NCBI RefSeq assembly: GCF_004283175.1
Contig: NZ_RXNW01000001.1
Location: 248,001-312,000 of the forward strand
Direction: 5' to 3'
DNA: 64,000 nucleotides
Source of the DNA: Legionella longbeachae
GTDB lineage: Bacteria; Pseudomonadota; Gammaproteobacteria; Legionellales; Legionellaceae
This document shows positions 1-9,535 of this stretch, piece by piece. How positions within the stretch are numbered: the first letter of the stretch is position 1; each line of letters opens with the position of its first letter. The translations under genes and the position numbers were made by a program. The notes beneath the pieces are model-generated. The model saw only the letters and a list, made by a program, of their open reading frames with translations. It did no database searches and had not been told where the DNA came from.

Positions 1-276
1 ACAACTTTTCCATCAATTAAAAATGCCGACATAATTACCTATGAGAAAAGCGAGGCGCTAATTATGAATTAGCAGTTGGTGTAATGCAATAGTGTTTTAC
101 TGGAGTGAGTCAATAAATTACTAAGTTACTAAATAAGACTGATTTACGTATCTACCTAGTGAGATAGGAATTACCCCAATAAGGGCCTAATTACTTGAAT
201 CAATTCACAAATAATGTTAGCTTTTTTTATATTAAGCCCTAAGCTAGTTCAACTCCAAAGGGCGTGGAGCTCCTTA

Positions 277-2641
277 GTGAAAAAAAATGTCTTGTTTGCA
301 GCTTTATTTGCACTTACTTTGCCAACCTGTGTTGATGCGTTAGGTTTAGGCGAAATGAAAGTAAAGTCTGCCCTTGAACAACCTTTTGCGGCAGAAGTGA
401 ACTTAATCGATGTACATGAGATCTCATTATCGAATGTTCGCGTTAGCATAGCGGATCCTCAAAGTTACCAAAGTCTTGGTGTAGAGCGACCGGGAGAAGC
501 GGATTCCCTTTTTTTTGAAATTAAAAAAAAATAAGCAAAGGAAATTTGTTCTAGTTATTTACTCTACAGAGCGAATAACAGAACCTTATTTGCAACTGAT
601 TATTGATTTAACTTGGTCAAAAGGGCAAATCTATAAAGTCTATACGGTATTATTAGATCCTCCGGGTTATAAACTAGCAAGTACAACTGCCCAAAGTGGC
701 TTGACCTATCAACGACAGTTCTCTAATTACCGTTCAAATACTGTTGTTTCATCAAATAAGAAAATTCATAACATAAAGAAAGAAGTCTATGGTCCTACAG
801 TTACTCAAGAAAATGTATGGCAAATTGCACAAAGATATAAAACATCTGATACCATTTTACCTCAAATAGTTCTAGCAATCGTTGGTGCAAATCCTGATGC
901 ATTTACTGATGGCAATTTAAACGGATTAAAGGTTGGGGTTCGTTTGAAGATTCCATCTGCTCAAGAATTTATCAAGGTTCCAGCTGATTTAGCGACACTT
1001 GAAGTGATGGCCCATGATAAAGCATGGAATGAAAAAACAGCAATTAATCATGTATTGTCACCGCCTTACATGAGTGGACAAACATCCAATATAACTCCTC
1101 CAGTTGAGTATTCGCAAATTCCTCCAGTGCCAAAACTTTCAGGCTCGGCTCTTCCTGTAACGAATCAGACGCAATCTGAGCCTACCTCAGTAAGCATATT
1201 ACCGCCATTGGAAAATCAAAAACAAATTAGCTACGAACAAAGTAGGACTTTAAATGCAGAAATATCGATTACAACTGCGGCAGTAGACTCTTTACGAGAA
1301 TCTAATGCTTTATTAACAGAGCAATTAAGCTTATTACAAACACAAAATAAAAAATTACAAAAGCAGTTGGATGTGCGCGATAGGGAAATTACATCACTAC
1401 ATAAGCAAGTTCAAACCTTGCTACAAGAACGTATTGCTGAGCAGGGCAGCTCTGGTTTATTTAGCGGCATACCCTCTAATTTCGGGTCTTTGATTATTTG
1501 GTTACTTATTGCAACAGGTGCAGGTAGTATCGTATTTTATTATTTTAAACGTAAGGAAGAGAAACAGAATCATAAATCACAACCAACCCATTCTGTGGAA
1601 GCGGATTCAGCTTTGATTGAATCTCCTTTGAATACAAAAGAAGAGCCCATGGTAGAAGTTAGGGCAAGCGAGCGACCGTCGCAGCCAGAAATAAAATTAA
1701 CTCCTGAACCTCAATTTTCGGATCCATTAACAGAGGTAGAAAATTTAAAGGGCATTGATGATTCTAAAGAAAGAACTTCTGCTTCTATTGAGCTTCCCCA
1801 TAAACCAGGAAATAGTGAAGAACGATCAGGAGCAATAAGTGTAGTAGATGCCACATTAGATTTAGATGAAGAGCAGTTAACGAAATCAAAGCATGAAAAT
1901 AAAAGTGTATCTAGAGAGATTCAGGCTGAAGAAAACCTATTAAAATTTGAATCAGCTGCCACCAATGAAGATGTCACATCAGATTTAGATGACGATCAAT
2001 TAACGAAATCAGACCATGAAAATCAAAGTGTGTCTAAAGAGGGGGGGACTGAAGAAAACCTATTGGAATTTGAATCAGCTGCCACCAATGAAGATGTCAC
2101 ATCAGATTTAGATGACGATCAATTAACGAAATCAGATCATGAAAATCAAAGTATGTCTAAAGAGGGGGGGACTGAAGAAAACCTATTGGAATTTGAATCA
2201 GCTGTCACCAATGAAGATGTCACATCAGATTTAGATGACGATCAATTAACGAAATCAGATCATGAAAATCAAAGTATGTCTAAAGAGGAGGGGGCTGAAG
2301 AAAACCTATTGGAATTTGAATCAGGTTTATATGACACAATTGCAAAAGGGCTTATTCATGATACAGATTATTCTAAAGAAGCCGACAGCGAGAATGAACC
2401 TGGCCTGGAGTTTACTTTATCCCCCCCAGATCTACAGAACCCTACCCACAATGAAGTGGATCTTTCTTCCTTAAAAAATGAAAAAGCGTTAGATACTCTT
2501 TTGGCTCTGGCTAGAACATATATTGGAATGGAAGATAAAGAATCCGCTTTAAACTCATTAGATGATGTACTTAGACATGGTACCAAGGCACAAAAAGAAG
2601 AAGCAAAGCGCTTGCTTGCTGAGATAAAGGGAAAGTCTTAA
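277..2641 (+). pseudogene. fimV: FimV-like polar/pilus-assembly protein, frameshifted
   Basis: FimV is a peptidoglycan-binding inner-membrane protein that helps build type IV pili and organise the cell pole. The best start is GTG at 277, with GGAG seven bases upstream, giving a signal peptide ending near VDA and then the FimV N-terminal domain (LGLGEMKVKSALEQPF). This frame stops at 532-534, just after nine As (523-531). The next frame continues the same domain (ERITEPYLQLIIDLTW, then YTVLLDPPGY) to 2641; removing one A joins them. Further on are a LysM-like region (ENVWQIAQRYK), a coiled coil, one membrane helix (around 1470-1540), an acidic repeat region and a C-terminal TPR-like FimV domain. 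Intact length would be about 785 residues. It may be a real mutation, a slippage-corrected gene or a sequencing error. In bases 1-276 I see no other supportable gene. Confidence 0.85.
1858..2324 (+). repeat. 123-bp in-frame tandem repeat inside fimV
   Basis: Three nearly identical 123-base units start at 1928, 2051 and 2174. A fourth breaks off after about 28 bases from 2297, and a diverged copy lies at 1858-1927. Each unit encodes 41 residues beginning EENLLEFES and containing DLDDDQLTKSDHENQS. The units at 2051 and 2174 differ by only a few bases, suggesting recent duplication. Some units carry a run of seven Gs, a likely replication-slippage site. Repeat number probably varies between strains. 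Confidence 0.95.
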
Positions 2642-2795
2642 TTTATTAATATTCTACGGATAACGTGGAGCTCATACGTTTTTGCAAGTATTCATTGAAT
2701 GAAAAGTGAAGTACATTCATACATATGTCCGTTTATTTGGTTGGAAAGTACTATTTTAGCTCACTCTGGTATTGGTGATATGCGCGCTCATTCCC

Positions 2796-3977
2796 CTAAG
2801 GTTTGTTGCATTCTGCTCTATGGATGTGAGCCCCATTTTTAATGAGTAATTGATGAATCAGAGCACCTTCCGAAGTATTTTTTTTTGCTAACTCAAGAGG
2901 AGTCTGGTAATAACAATCACTCAAATTTACGTCTATATCGGGAGATTCGAGTAATAGTTTGACAATATTTAAATGATTTGCTTCAACTGCATAATGTAAC
3001 GCGCTTTTATTTTCTGCATCTGTTTTATTGATTTCGGCGCCATAGTTAAGTAATTCTTGAACCGCTTTAATGTTATTTGCAATTGATGCCATGATTAATG
3101 GTGTTTGGCTACGTTTATCAAGCGAATCTTTGGGGCAGGTTCGAAGACATATTTTCACCATATCATTGTCGCCATATCTAGCCGCATAATGCAGCGCATT
3201 ACGTCCTTTTGCATCAGTTAATTGCGCTACTCCATCAATATCAAGCAATAATTTAGCACAATGATGTTGTGCATTTAAAATGGCGGCATGAACAGGAGAA
3301 TGGCCTAAATTATTAGAGATAAAGGCAAGTTCTCTTGTTTGAGGGTGTGAGAGCAGATTTTCTATCAGCTTATCATAGCCATATATGGACATAATATGCA
3401 AAAGTGTATCATTAGACTGATTTCTTTCATTCAAAATATTTTCAGGAGAGCAACTTAACAACATAAAAATTAACTGCTTATTTTTTTTCATTCTTTCATT
3501 ATGTAGTATCGGAAGCATTAAAGTAGAAAATAGGATGGACTCTCCTTTTGCATTTTTTTCTTGCGGATTTGCTCCAAGTGATAATAAAGTTTCTGTCGTA
3601 TGGTAATGGCCTCGTGCAGCTGCTAGTTGGAGTAATGTATTATGATTTATTTTAGTATTTATTTGTTTAGCAGATGGTTTTAGTGTTCTCAAATAGCTAT
3701 CTAGCCCAAAATCTACGATAAATTGTAACGAAGTCATACCTTTTAAAGCAGGCACAGGCATCGTCAAATTATCAGTTTGAGTATTTGGTTTAATGTGTTC
3801 AAGAAAGCCTGTTGCCAAATCTTTATAAGCTGTAAACTGTTCCAGAAGAGTTCCCTCAAAGTGGAGATCAGTACTTACTGTTTGCTCACACCAATTAATT
3901 AATTTATCCAAGTCTTGGGCTAGTGGAGGGTCTTTTATGTCTAGACTTCTACATAGTGCTTCAAACTTCGTTATCAT
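2796..3977 (-). CDS. ankyrin-repeat protein, candidate effector
   Basis: A 393-residue protein without signal peptide. From about residue 115 to the C-terminus it carries a run of ankyrin repeats, shown by units such as NTLLQLAAARGHYHTTETLL, GRNALHYAARYGDNDMVKIC and KSALHYAVEANHLNIVKLLL. The N-terminal hundred residues are helical and unassigned. Ankyrin repeats bind proteins, and in Legionella such proteins are often Dot/Icm substrates acting on host factors; that role is inferred here. The ATG at 3977 has GGGAGC a few bases upstream. It points away from the kinase-like gene at 4102, so the two share a divergent promoter region of about 125 bases. Confidence 0.85.
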   Translation of the reverse strand: MITKFEALCRSLDIKDPPLAQDLDKLINWCEQTVSTDLHFEGTLLEQFTAYKDLATGFLEHIKPNTQTDNLTMPVPALKGMTSLQFIVDFGLDSYLRTLKPSAKQINTKINHNTLLQLAAARGHYHTTETLLSLGANPQEKNAKGESILFSTLMLPILHNERMKKNKQLIFMLLSCSPENILNERNQSNDTLLHIMSIYGYDKLIENLLSHPQTRELAFISNNLGHSPVHAAILNAQHHCAKLLLDIDGVAQLTDAKGRNALHYAARYGDNDMVKICLRTCPKDSLDKRSQTPLIMASIANNIKAVQELLNYGAEINKTDAENKSALHYAVEANHLNIVKLLLESPDIDVNLSDCYYQTPLELAKKNTSEGALIHQLLIKNGAHIHRAECNKP

Positions 3978-4101
3978 AATTAGCTCCCAAATGAGTCATT
4001 TATATATTATACCTATATAAGGTATTTTTATGCCCCCACCTATGAGCCAAATATAGTCTATATTTTAAATAATCGCTAACCTTGTATTTTAAGGTGATAT
4101 T

Positions 4102-6774
4102 ATGTTTGCTAGATTATTTGGCAAAAAAGATTCTTCGCCTTCTTCTCTCCCTAAAATAAAATTTGTCAAATTATCTAAAGATGATCATTTGGGTTTAGCT
4201 TTAACGGATTTTCAAAAATTTCGCAAAGATCTTAATAGCGCAATAATTGAATATAATGATGCTCGAAAACCTGAAGCTAAAAAAGCAGCCTTAGTTAAAA
4301 TGCAAAAAGCAATAAACTATATTGACTTCCATGTTCCACCAGATACCTTAGCGACAGCAATTGGATTTCATGAATTAAAAAAGAATTTGTTTCTCCAGAT
4401 GAAGAAAGCATATGCTGAGAATGGGATTAATACCATGTTGAGACAAGGGCGTTCTGATTCCCTTTTCACTCGGATTATCTCGGATATGTCGCCTGATAAA
4501 GCAGATCGATTAATGGAAATTTTACATCAAGGTACAAGTGACATGGATCCTTCAATGAAGTCTCGAATACAAAGTGATTTGAATGGATTATATGACTTGA
4601 TGGATTATTCTGATGAAGCAAATCAATGGAGGGATTTTTGTACCAAGTATTCAATTGAATTTTTAGGAGGTAGTAACTCTAGGAATTACAAAGTGACAAA
4701 TATTGATGTTACTGATCCTCAGTATGGAAGTATTAAAATTCTTAAAATTGACAACCGGCTGGGGATGCCAAGGCATATCGAGCAACATTTACGTGTAAGT
4801 ATGGGGGATGTTTTTAGTTCAATAGGTGCGGATCGACAGGTTAGAGGGGTGAATGATGAAGGACACATCGTCTCTAGAACATTACTTATAACCGATTTTT
4901 GTACATCGGGTTCTGTAGAAGACCACAGTACAAGGGTTAGAGCAATAAGCAGAGATAAAACATTTCAAGAATGCAGTAATATTATGGGACAAATGACCCA
5001 ATTGTTCATGAGAATTCAAGCGGCTAACTGTTGTTTTCCGGATGCTAAGTTGACTAATTGGTTGGTGGAGGGAGAACAACTACGCTTGGCGGATACTAAA
5101 AGTTTTGTATTTACAGAGGGAGGGGGATACCTTAAAACAATCCCCGGAAATGAACATGTGTGTATCTTGCGTACTCCCGGGTTTATGCCAACGGAAATAG
5201 ATAGTTCTTCATTTAAGGCAGAAAATCTACATGCCTCTCTTTTAGGGCGTAATATATATAGCTATCTTACTGGTTATTGGCCTGACTCAATTGATCTGAA
5301 CGTTCCGATATTTAAGAGCGAGATTGGTAAAGAATATAAGCGGTTGATAAAGCAGCTAATACAAGATCCTCCTGACAGTAGAATGAGTTTGAATGATGCT
5401 GCTAAAAAATTACAAGAGTTAGGACTTTATTTTGAGCTAACTTATAAAGATATATTAGGTAAAGTGAGTAATTTAAGTTCAGTACTTGATTGTGAAATAA
5501 AACCATTAGTAGTAAATATTATAAGATCTGATATCGATAATATTGGATTTGACAAAGATGCTACCGCGTTAAAGATAAATATTAAATTAGATAAAGTAAA
5601 AGAAAGTGCTGATAAGTGTGATGCGCTCATGAAAAAAATCAGCGCGCTTAAAATTGCTGATCAAAATGATATGTCTCTATCCAGGCTTAAAGAGGCACAA
5701 AGAGATGCAATACGCCATGCAAAATCAGTAGATGATTTAAAGATAAAATTAGACGAGTTTGAGACGAAATTAAAAAAAGACTTGGTAAAGCAAGAAAAAT
5801 TGAAGCAAAGCGCTGATAAGTGTGACGAGCTCATTGAGAAAATTAACGCCCTTAAAATTGATAGTCAAAATATCATCCCTTTAGCAATGCTTCAAGATGC
5901 AAGGCGACATGCAGTACGTGATGCTACTTCAATAGATGACTTTAGGGAGAAATTAGATAGGTTTGGGAGAAGTTTAAATGTCGAGCATAATAAACTTGAA
6001 AGGCTATTGAGTGAAAATGCTCCCAGGTGTGAGCAACTCATGAAGGACATCAGTAATCTTAAACTTGATGATAAGAGTGTTATGCCCTTATTAATTCTCA
6101 GGGATGAAAGACAAAATACAATACGTGATGTACGATCAATAGACGAATTTGGGATCAAATTAATTGGCTTTAGGACAAAATTAGAAGAAGTTCAATTGAA
6201 ACTTCGAAGCGATATAGCTGTGTATCAAAGGTTAAAAAATGATTTAATTCATTTAAAAGTCTGTAAAAACGATAAAGAAATGGATAAGTTTCTAAACGAT
6301 TGCGATAAAGCAATAATGCAGAGTGGGAATTTGGATGAGCGGTTGAATCAAATAACGAAACAAAATCAAAAAATGGAGAGAATAATTCATGGTTTAACTT
6401 CCTCGGAAAATCAAGAGATAAAAAATCTTATCAAGAAATTTGATGCTAGAAACAAATGGTATACCATAGGGATGGATAGGAAAGCACGTAGAATCGAGAG
6501 AGCCCTTGCGAATGTCCCAATAGAGGAACGAGCTAAATTATTAAGTTCAAATCATGAGACTGTAACCAATTTACTTGATGCTATTGCATGGAAAAGGAAA
6601 TCTGTTTTTAGCAGCGCTAAAAACAAAGAAGGAAAAATTGAAATAGAGAAGTCAGCAGATTCATTTAAAGACTTTAGAATCAAATTCAAAGATGCGATTG
6701 CAAAAAGACAAGATGTTAAACTTGAAGAGATTCCATCACCTAAAAGATCATTTAACCATAATGAGCATTTATAA
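4102..6774 (+). CDS. protein-kinase-like protein with coiled-coil repeats, candidate effector
   Basis: An 890-residue soluble protein with AAGGTGA before the ATG. Residues about 180-450 look like a protein kinase fold: a candidate ATP-binding lysine in KILKID (around K215), a catalytic-loop pattern D-x-K-x-x-N in PDAKLTNW (D314, K316, N319) and a metal-binding aspartate in LADTKSF (D331). The usual HRD is replaced by FPD and DFG by ADT, so the enzyme is divergent. Residues about 480-700 hold three related units of about 65 residues (SADKCDALMKKISALKI, SADKCDELIEKINALKI, APRCEQLMKDISNLKL), predicted to be helical coiled coil. The N-terminal part is unassigned. Legionella has several translocated kinases; whether this one is translocated cannot be seen here. 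It may instead be a pseudokinase. Confidence 0.7.
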   Translation: MFARLFGKKDSSPSSLPKIKFVKLSKDDHLGLALTDFQKFRKDLNSAIIEYNDARKPEAKKAALVKMQKAINYIDFHVPPDTLATAIGFHELKKNLFLQMKKAYAENGINTMLRQGRSDSLFTRIISDMSPDKADRLMEILHQGTSDMDPSMKSRIQSDLNGLYDLMDYSDEANQWRDFCTKYSIEFLGGSNSRNYKVTNIDVTDPQYGSIKILKIDNRLGMPRHIEQHLRVSMGDVFSSIGADRQVRGVNDEGHIVSRTLLITDFCTSGSVEDHSTRVRAISRDKTFQECSNIMGQMTQLFMRIQAANCCFPDAKLTNWLVEGEQLRLADTKSFVFTEGGGYLKTIPGNEHVCILRTPGFMPTEIDSSSFKAENLHASLLGRNIYSYLTGYWPDSIDLNVPIFKSEIGKEYKRLIKQLIQDPPDSRMSLNDAAKKLQELGLYFELTYKDILGKVSNLSSVLDCEIKPLVVNIIRSDIDNIGFDKDATALKINIKLDKVKESADKCDALMKKISALKIADQNDMSLSRLKEAQRDAIRHAKSVDDLKIKLDEFETKLKKDLVKQEKLKQSADKCDELIEKINALKIDSQNIIPLAMLQDARRHAVRDATSIDDFREKLDRFGRSLNVEHNKLERLLSENAPRCEQLMKDISNLKLDDKSVMPLLILRDERQNTIRDVRSIDEFGIKLIGFRTKLEEVQLKLRSDIAVYQRLKNDLIHLKVCKNDKEMDKFLNDCDKAIMQSGNLDERLNQITKQNQKMERIIHGLTSSENQEIKNLIKKFDARNKWYTIGMDRKARRIERALANVPIEERAKLLSSNHETVTNLLDAIAWKRKSVFSSAKNKEGKIEIEKSADSFKDFRIKFKDAIAKRQDVKLEEIPSPKRSFNHNEHL

Positions 6775-6792
6775 TGCTCACTATTACATAAA

Positions 6793-7593
6793 TTATTTGT
6801 CAAAAAGATAACTCATGCTGGCTAAAATTTCATTGGAATGATAAGAGCCTGGATTTAATGATTGATTTGACCATGTTCCAGTTCCATTACCCGAAGGGTA
6901 TGGACCCAGATCCTGATAAATATAACCTAAGGAAAAGATAAACCGGGATAACAAATGTATATCTATACCAGCACCTATGTTGTAGGCAAATTCACTGGTA
7001 TTGGCTGTTCTGAATCCTGGACTAACGCGCGGTGTCACGCCTTCTAATGCTGTTTCATTATAATTAGAGACTTTATTAAATGAACTCCCTATACCTCCAT
7101 TGATATAAGGTGAAAACATTCCATGCTTAAATAGATTCATTTTGCCTGAAATTAGCAGGAGGTTCGAAGTAAAATCAAAATGATAATTGTAATTAGTAAA
7201 TTGGGGTAAGGAGTATTGTGTAATTTGACCATTGAGCTGGGTCTTGAAAAAATACTGCCAAAATAGGCCAAGTGAATAAGAAGGAAACCAAATATGGTCG
7301 TTTTGCCATCGACGGCCTACAGTTGCTGCAATAACCGCCCCTTTGTCACTGGTAATTGAGTATTGATCATAATTGTAAGGTGCTGAAAATACAGATCCAT
7401 TATTTACTTGTATCTGAGAGTGCAGCTCAGGAAATTGTACTCCTGCTCCAAGTGAGATAAACCAGTTGCCCTGAGCATTAAAAACCGATTGGAGTGATGG
7501 CTTTTGTACGTATTCAGAATTTTGAGAAAAAGAGGTATTATGACATACGAGTAATAGGGCAGTAATACATGGATAAAATAAATTCCATTTCAT
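6793..7593 (-). CDS. outer-membrane beta-barrel protein
   Basis: A 266-residue protein with an N-terminal signal peptide (MKWNLFYPCITALLLVCHNT, cleavage likely near SFS-QN). Alternating hydrophobic and polar residues rich in Tyr, Phe and Asn follow, with barrel-like strands such as GNWFISLGAGVQFPE and FIFSLGYIYQDLGPY, and the chain ends in an aromatic strand (ASMSYLFDK). This is the pattern of the small Legionella surface-antigen or OmpA/OmpW-like barrels. Substrate and function are unknown. It converges on the kinase-like gene, ending 18 bases from its stop. No good Shine-Dalgarno sequence is evident at the ATG. Confidence 0.7.
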   Translation of the reverse strand: MKWNLFYPCITALLLVCHNTSFSQNSEYVQKPSLQSVFNAQGNWFISLGAGVQFPELHSQIQVNNGSVFSAPYNYDQYSITSDKGAVIAATVGRRWQNDHIWFPSYSLGLFWQYFFKTQLNGQITQYSLPQFTNYNYHFDFTSNLLLISGKMNLFKHGMFSPYINGGIGSSFNKVSNYNETALEGVTPRVSPGFRTANTSEFAYNIGAGIDIHLLSRFIFSLGYIYQDLGPYPSGNGTGTWSNQSLNPGSYHSNEILASMSYLFDK

Positions 7594-8021
7594 AAATTTA
7601 AGTCTCGAATTTTTAATACAAATTGTTATAGATACGCTAACCTCTAATTGGAAACCGAGAAACTATCATAAATGAATTCAATAAATCAACATAAGACAGC
7701 AAAGCAACGATTAATTTATCGATCAGGAATGAGGAGTTGGTAGTATACAATTTAAGCTAAAAATCTGGGTTTATTGACTTTTTGTTTCCACTACCACCGT
7801 GTAGCGTATTTTTTACAACAACCAGCTTAGCAAAAAACAATATTAGAGATTCATATCGTTTGGGCGTAGAAGAGTCAAATGAATTGCCAATAAACACGAT
7901 GAACTCTGGGTTTCAGTAAGAAATGACGATAATATTTTAATAAACTTGAAATCAATTCCAGTTAAAGTATAGACAAAACAAATGCTGTATTATAAATTGA
8001 CCCTTTTATCAGGAATAATCA
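7594..8021. other. intergenic region before truA
   Basis: No gene seen. A weak sigma-70-like pair, TAGACA at 7970-7975 and TATAAA at 7991-7996 with a 15-base gap, lies about 25 bases before truA and may be the promoter of the truA-trp-glnS-cysS run. No tryptophan leader peptide or attenuator was found here. Confidence 0.3.
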
Positions 8022-8810
8022 ATGCGAATCGCTTTAGTGCTTGAGTATGATGGTAGCAAGTATCATGGCTGGCAAGCACAAACAGGATTGCATACCGTAC
8101 AACAGGCTGTAGAAAATGCTTTATCTAAAGTAGCAGATCTTCCTATATCCGTAGTTTGTGCCGGGAGAACTGATACTGGTGTGCATGCAACAAATCAAGT
8201 AATTCATTTTGACAGCGAAAAGCAACGCAGTATTCGTGCATGGATCCATGGTGTAAATTCTTTTTTACCTAAAGATATTTGCGTGAAATGGGGAAAAGAG
8301 CTCTCTGAAGAATTTCATGCAAGATATTCTGCAACTGCGAGACGGTATCGCTATGTGATTTATAATAGTGCAATAAGACCAGCATTGTTGCGTAGCAATG
8401 TAACATGGCAATACAGACAATTAGATCATCGTCTAATGCATCAGGCAGCCCAGGTTTTATTGGGAGAAAATGATTTTACTTCATTTCGATCTGTTGAATG
8501 TCAATCGAATACTCCAATGCGGAATGTGTATAAACTTCAAGTGAATCGTATGGGGGATTTGGTAATAATTGATATTACTGCTAATGCTTTTTTACATCAT
8601 ATGGTAAGAAATATTGCTGGTGTTCTGATTGCAGTAGGCTCAGGAAAAAGACCCGTTTTTTGGGTGGAGGAAGTGCTTCAGGCAAAAGATAGACGGTTAG
8701 GTGCTGAAACAGCACCTGCTTATGGATTGTATTTAGTACAAGTGAATTATCCGCAAGAGTTTTCTATATTACAGAATTGCCCGGGGCCCATGTTTCTTTT
8801 GGAGAAATAA
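8022..8810 (+). CDS. truA: tRNA pseudouridine(38-40) synthase
   Basis: TruA converts uridines 38-40 of the tRNA anticodon arm to pseudouridine. The 262-residue length matches the family. The catalytic aspartate lies in AGRTDTGVHA, and the conserved RRYRYVIYN and NAFLHHMVRN motifs are present. The ATG follows an AGGA site. It heads a tightly packed run with trpF, trpB, trpA, glnS and cysS: its TAA is followed directly by the TTG of trpF, so the two are very probably co-transcribed and translationally coupled. Confidence 0.97.
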   Translation: MRIALVLEYDGSKYHGWQAQTGLHTVQQAVENALSKVADLPISVVCAGRTDTGVHATNQVIHFDSEKQRSIRAWIHGVNSFLPKDICVKWGKELSEEFHARYSATARRYRYVIYNSAIRPALLRSNVTWQYRQLDHRLMHQAAQVLLGENDFTSFRSVECQSNTPMRNVYKLQVNRMGDLVIIDITANAFLHHMVRNIAGVLIAVGSGKRPVFWVEEVLQAKDRRLGAETAPAYGLYLVQVNYPQEFSILQNCPGPMFLLEK

Positions 8811-9434
8811 TTGAATTCATCACGTGTACGAGTCAAGATGTGTGGCATGACGCGTAGCGAAGATATTGCCTGTGCTGTAAATTTAGGCGTAGATGCTATT
8901 GGTTTAATTTTTTATTCAAAAAGCACCCGATTTATTTCTATTGAACAAGCAAAGATTCTACTCAGAGATCTTCCTGCACTTGTGGATTCTGTAGCTGTTT
9001 TGGTGAATCCTGAACGAGATTTGGTGCAAAAAATAATAGAGGAATTGCCAATTCAGTTCTTGCAATTTCATGGTGATGAATCAGCAGAATTTTGCCAACA
9101 ATTTAAAAAACCTTTTATTAAAGCGATACATGCAGATTCGGCAGAATGTATACAACAAGCAGCACGAGAGTTTTCGATGGCCCATGCTTTGTTATTAGAT
9201 ACGCCTTCTACTGCAGCAAGAGGAGGAACAGGGCTTGTTTTTGACTGGAAAATTATTCCAAAAGATATAAAACCTTATATATTGGCTGGGGGCATAGATG
9301 AATCTAACGTGCTTAAAGCAACTGAATCATGTCATCCTTACGCAGTAGATTTATGCAGTGGAGTTGAGGTCTCGCCTGGAATTAAAGATCATGGCAAAAT
9401 GAGTCGGTTTATGCAGAAGTTATTGAATAGATAG
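8811..9434 (+). CDS. trpF: phosphoribosylanthranilate isomerase
   Basis: TrpF converts N-(5-phosphoribosyl)anthranilate to its carboxyphenylamino-deoxyribulose phosphate in tryptophan synthesis. The (beta/alpha)8 signature is clear: VKMCGMTRSEDI with the catalytic cysteine near the N-terminus, LQFHGDE, LLDTPS, LAGGIDESN and DLCSGVEVSPGIKDHGK. At 207 residues it is a stand-alone enzyme, not fused to TrpC. The start is TTG, directly after the truA stop, with GGAGA about ten bases upstream inside truA; no better-placed ATG exists. Confidence 0.96.
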   Translation: MNSSRVRVKMCGMTRSEDIACAVNLGVDAIGLIFYSKSTRFISIEQAKILLRDLPALVDSVAVLVNPERDLVQKIIEELPIQFLQFHGDESAEFCQQFKKPFIKAIHADSAECIQQAAREFSMAHALLLDTPSTAARGGTGLVFDWKIIPKDIKPYILAGGIDESNVLKATESCHPYAVDLCSGVEVSPGIKDHGKMSRFMQKLLNR

Positions 9435-9535
9435 TAAATTAGGTACCGCGAAGCGGAGTCTGGGATTTGAGGACGCTTAGTATGTTGCTTTGCTGTGCCC
9501 AGAATATATTTTAAGAAGTTGAGAAAGGTAAATTG

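Noticed and set aside
1-213. 3' end of an upstream gene such as asd
   Set aside because: No frame gives a convincing protein end; only AT-rich sequence is seen.
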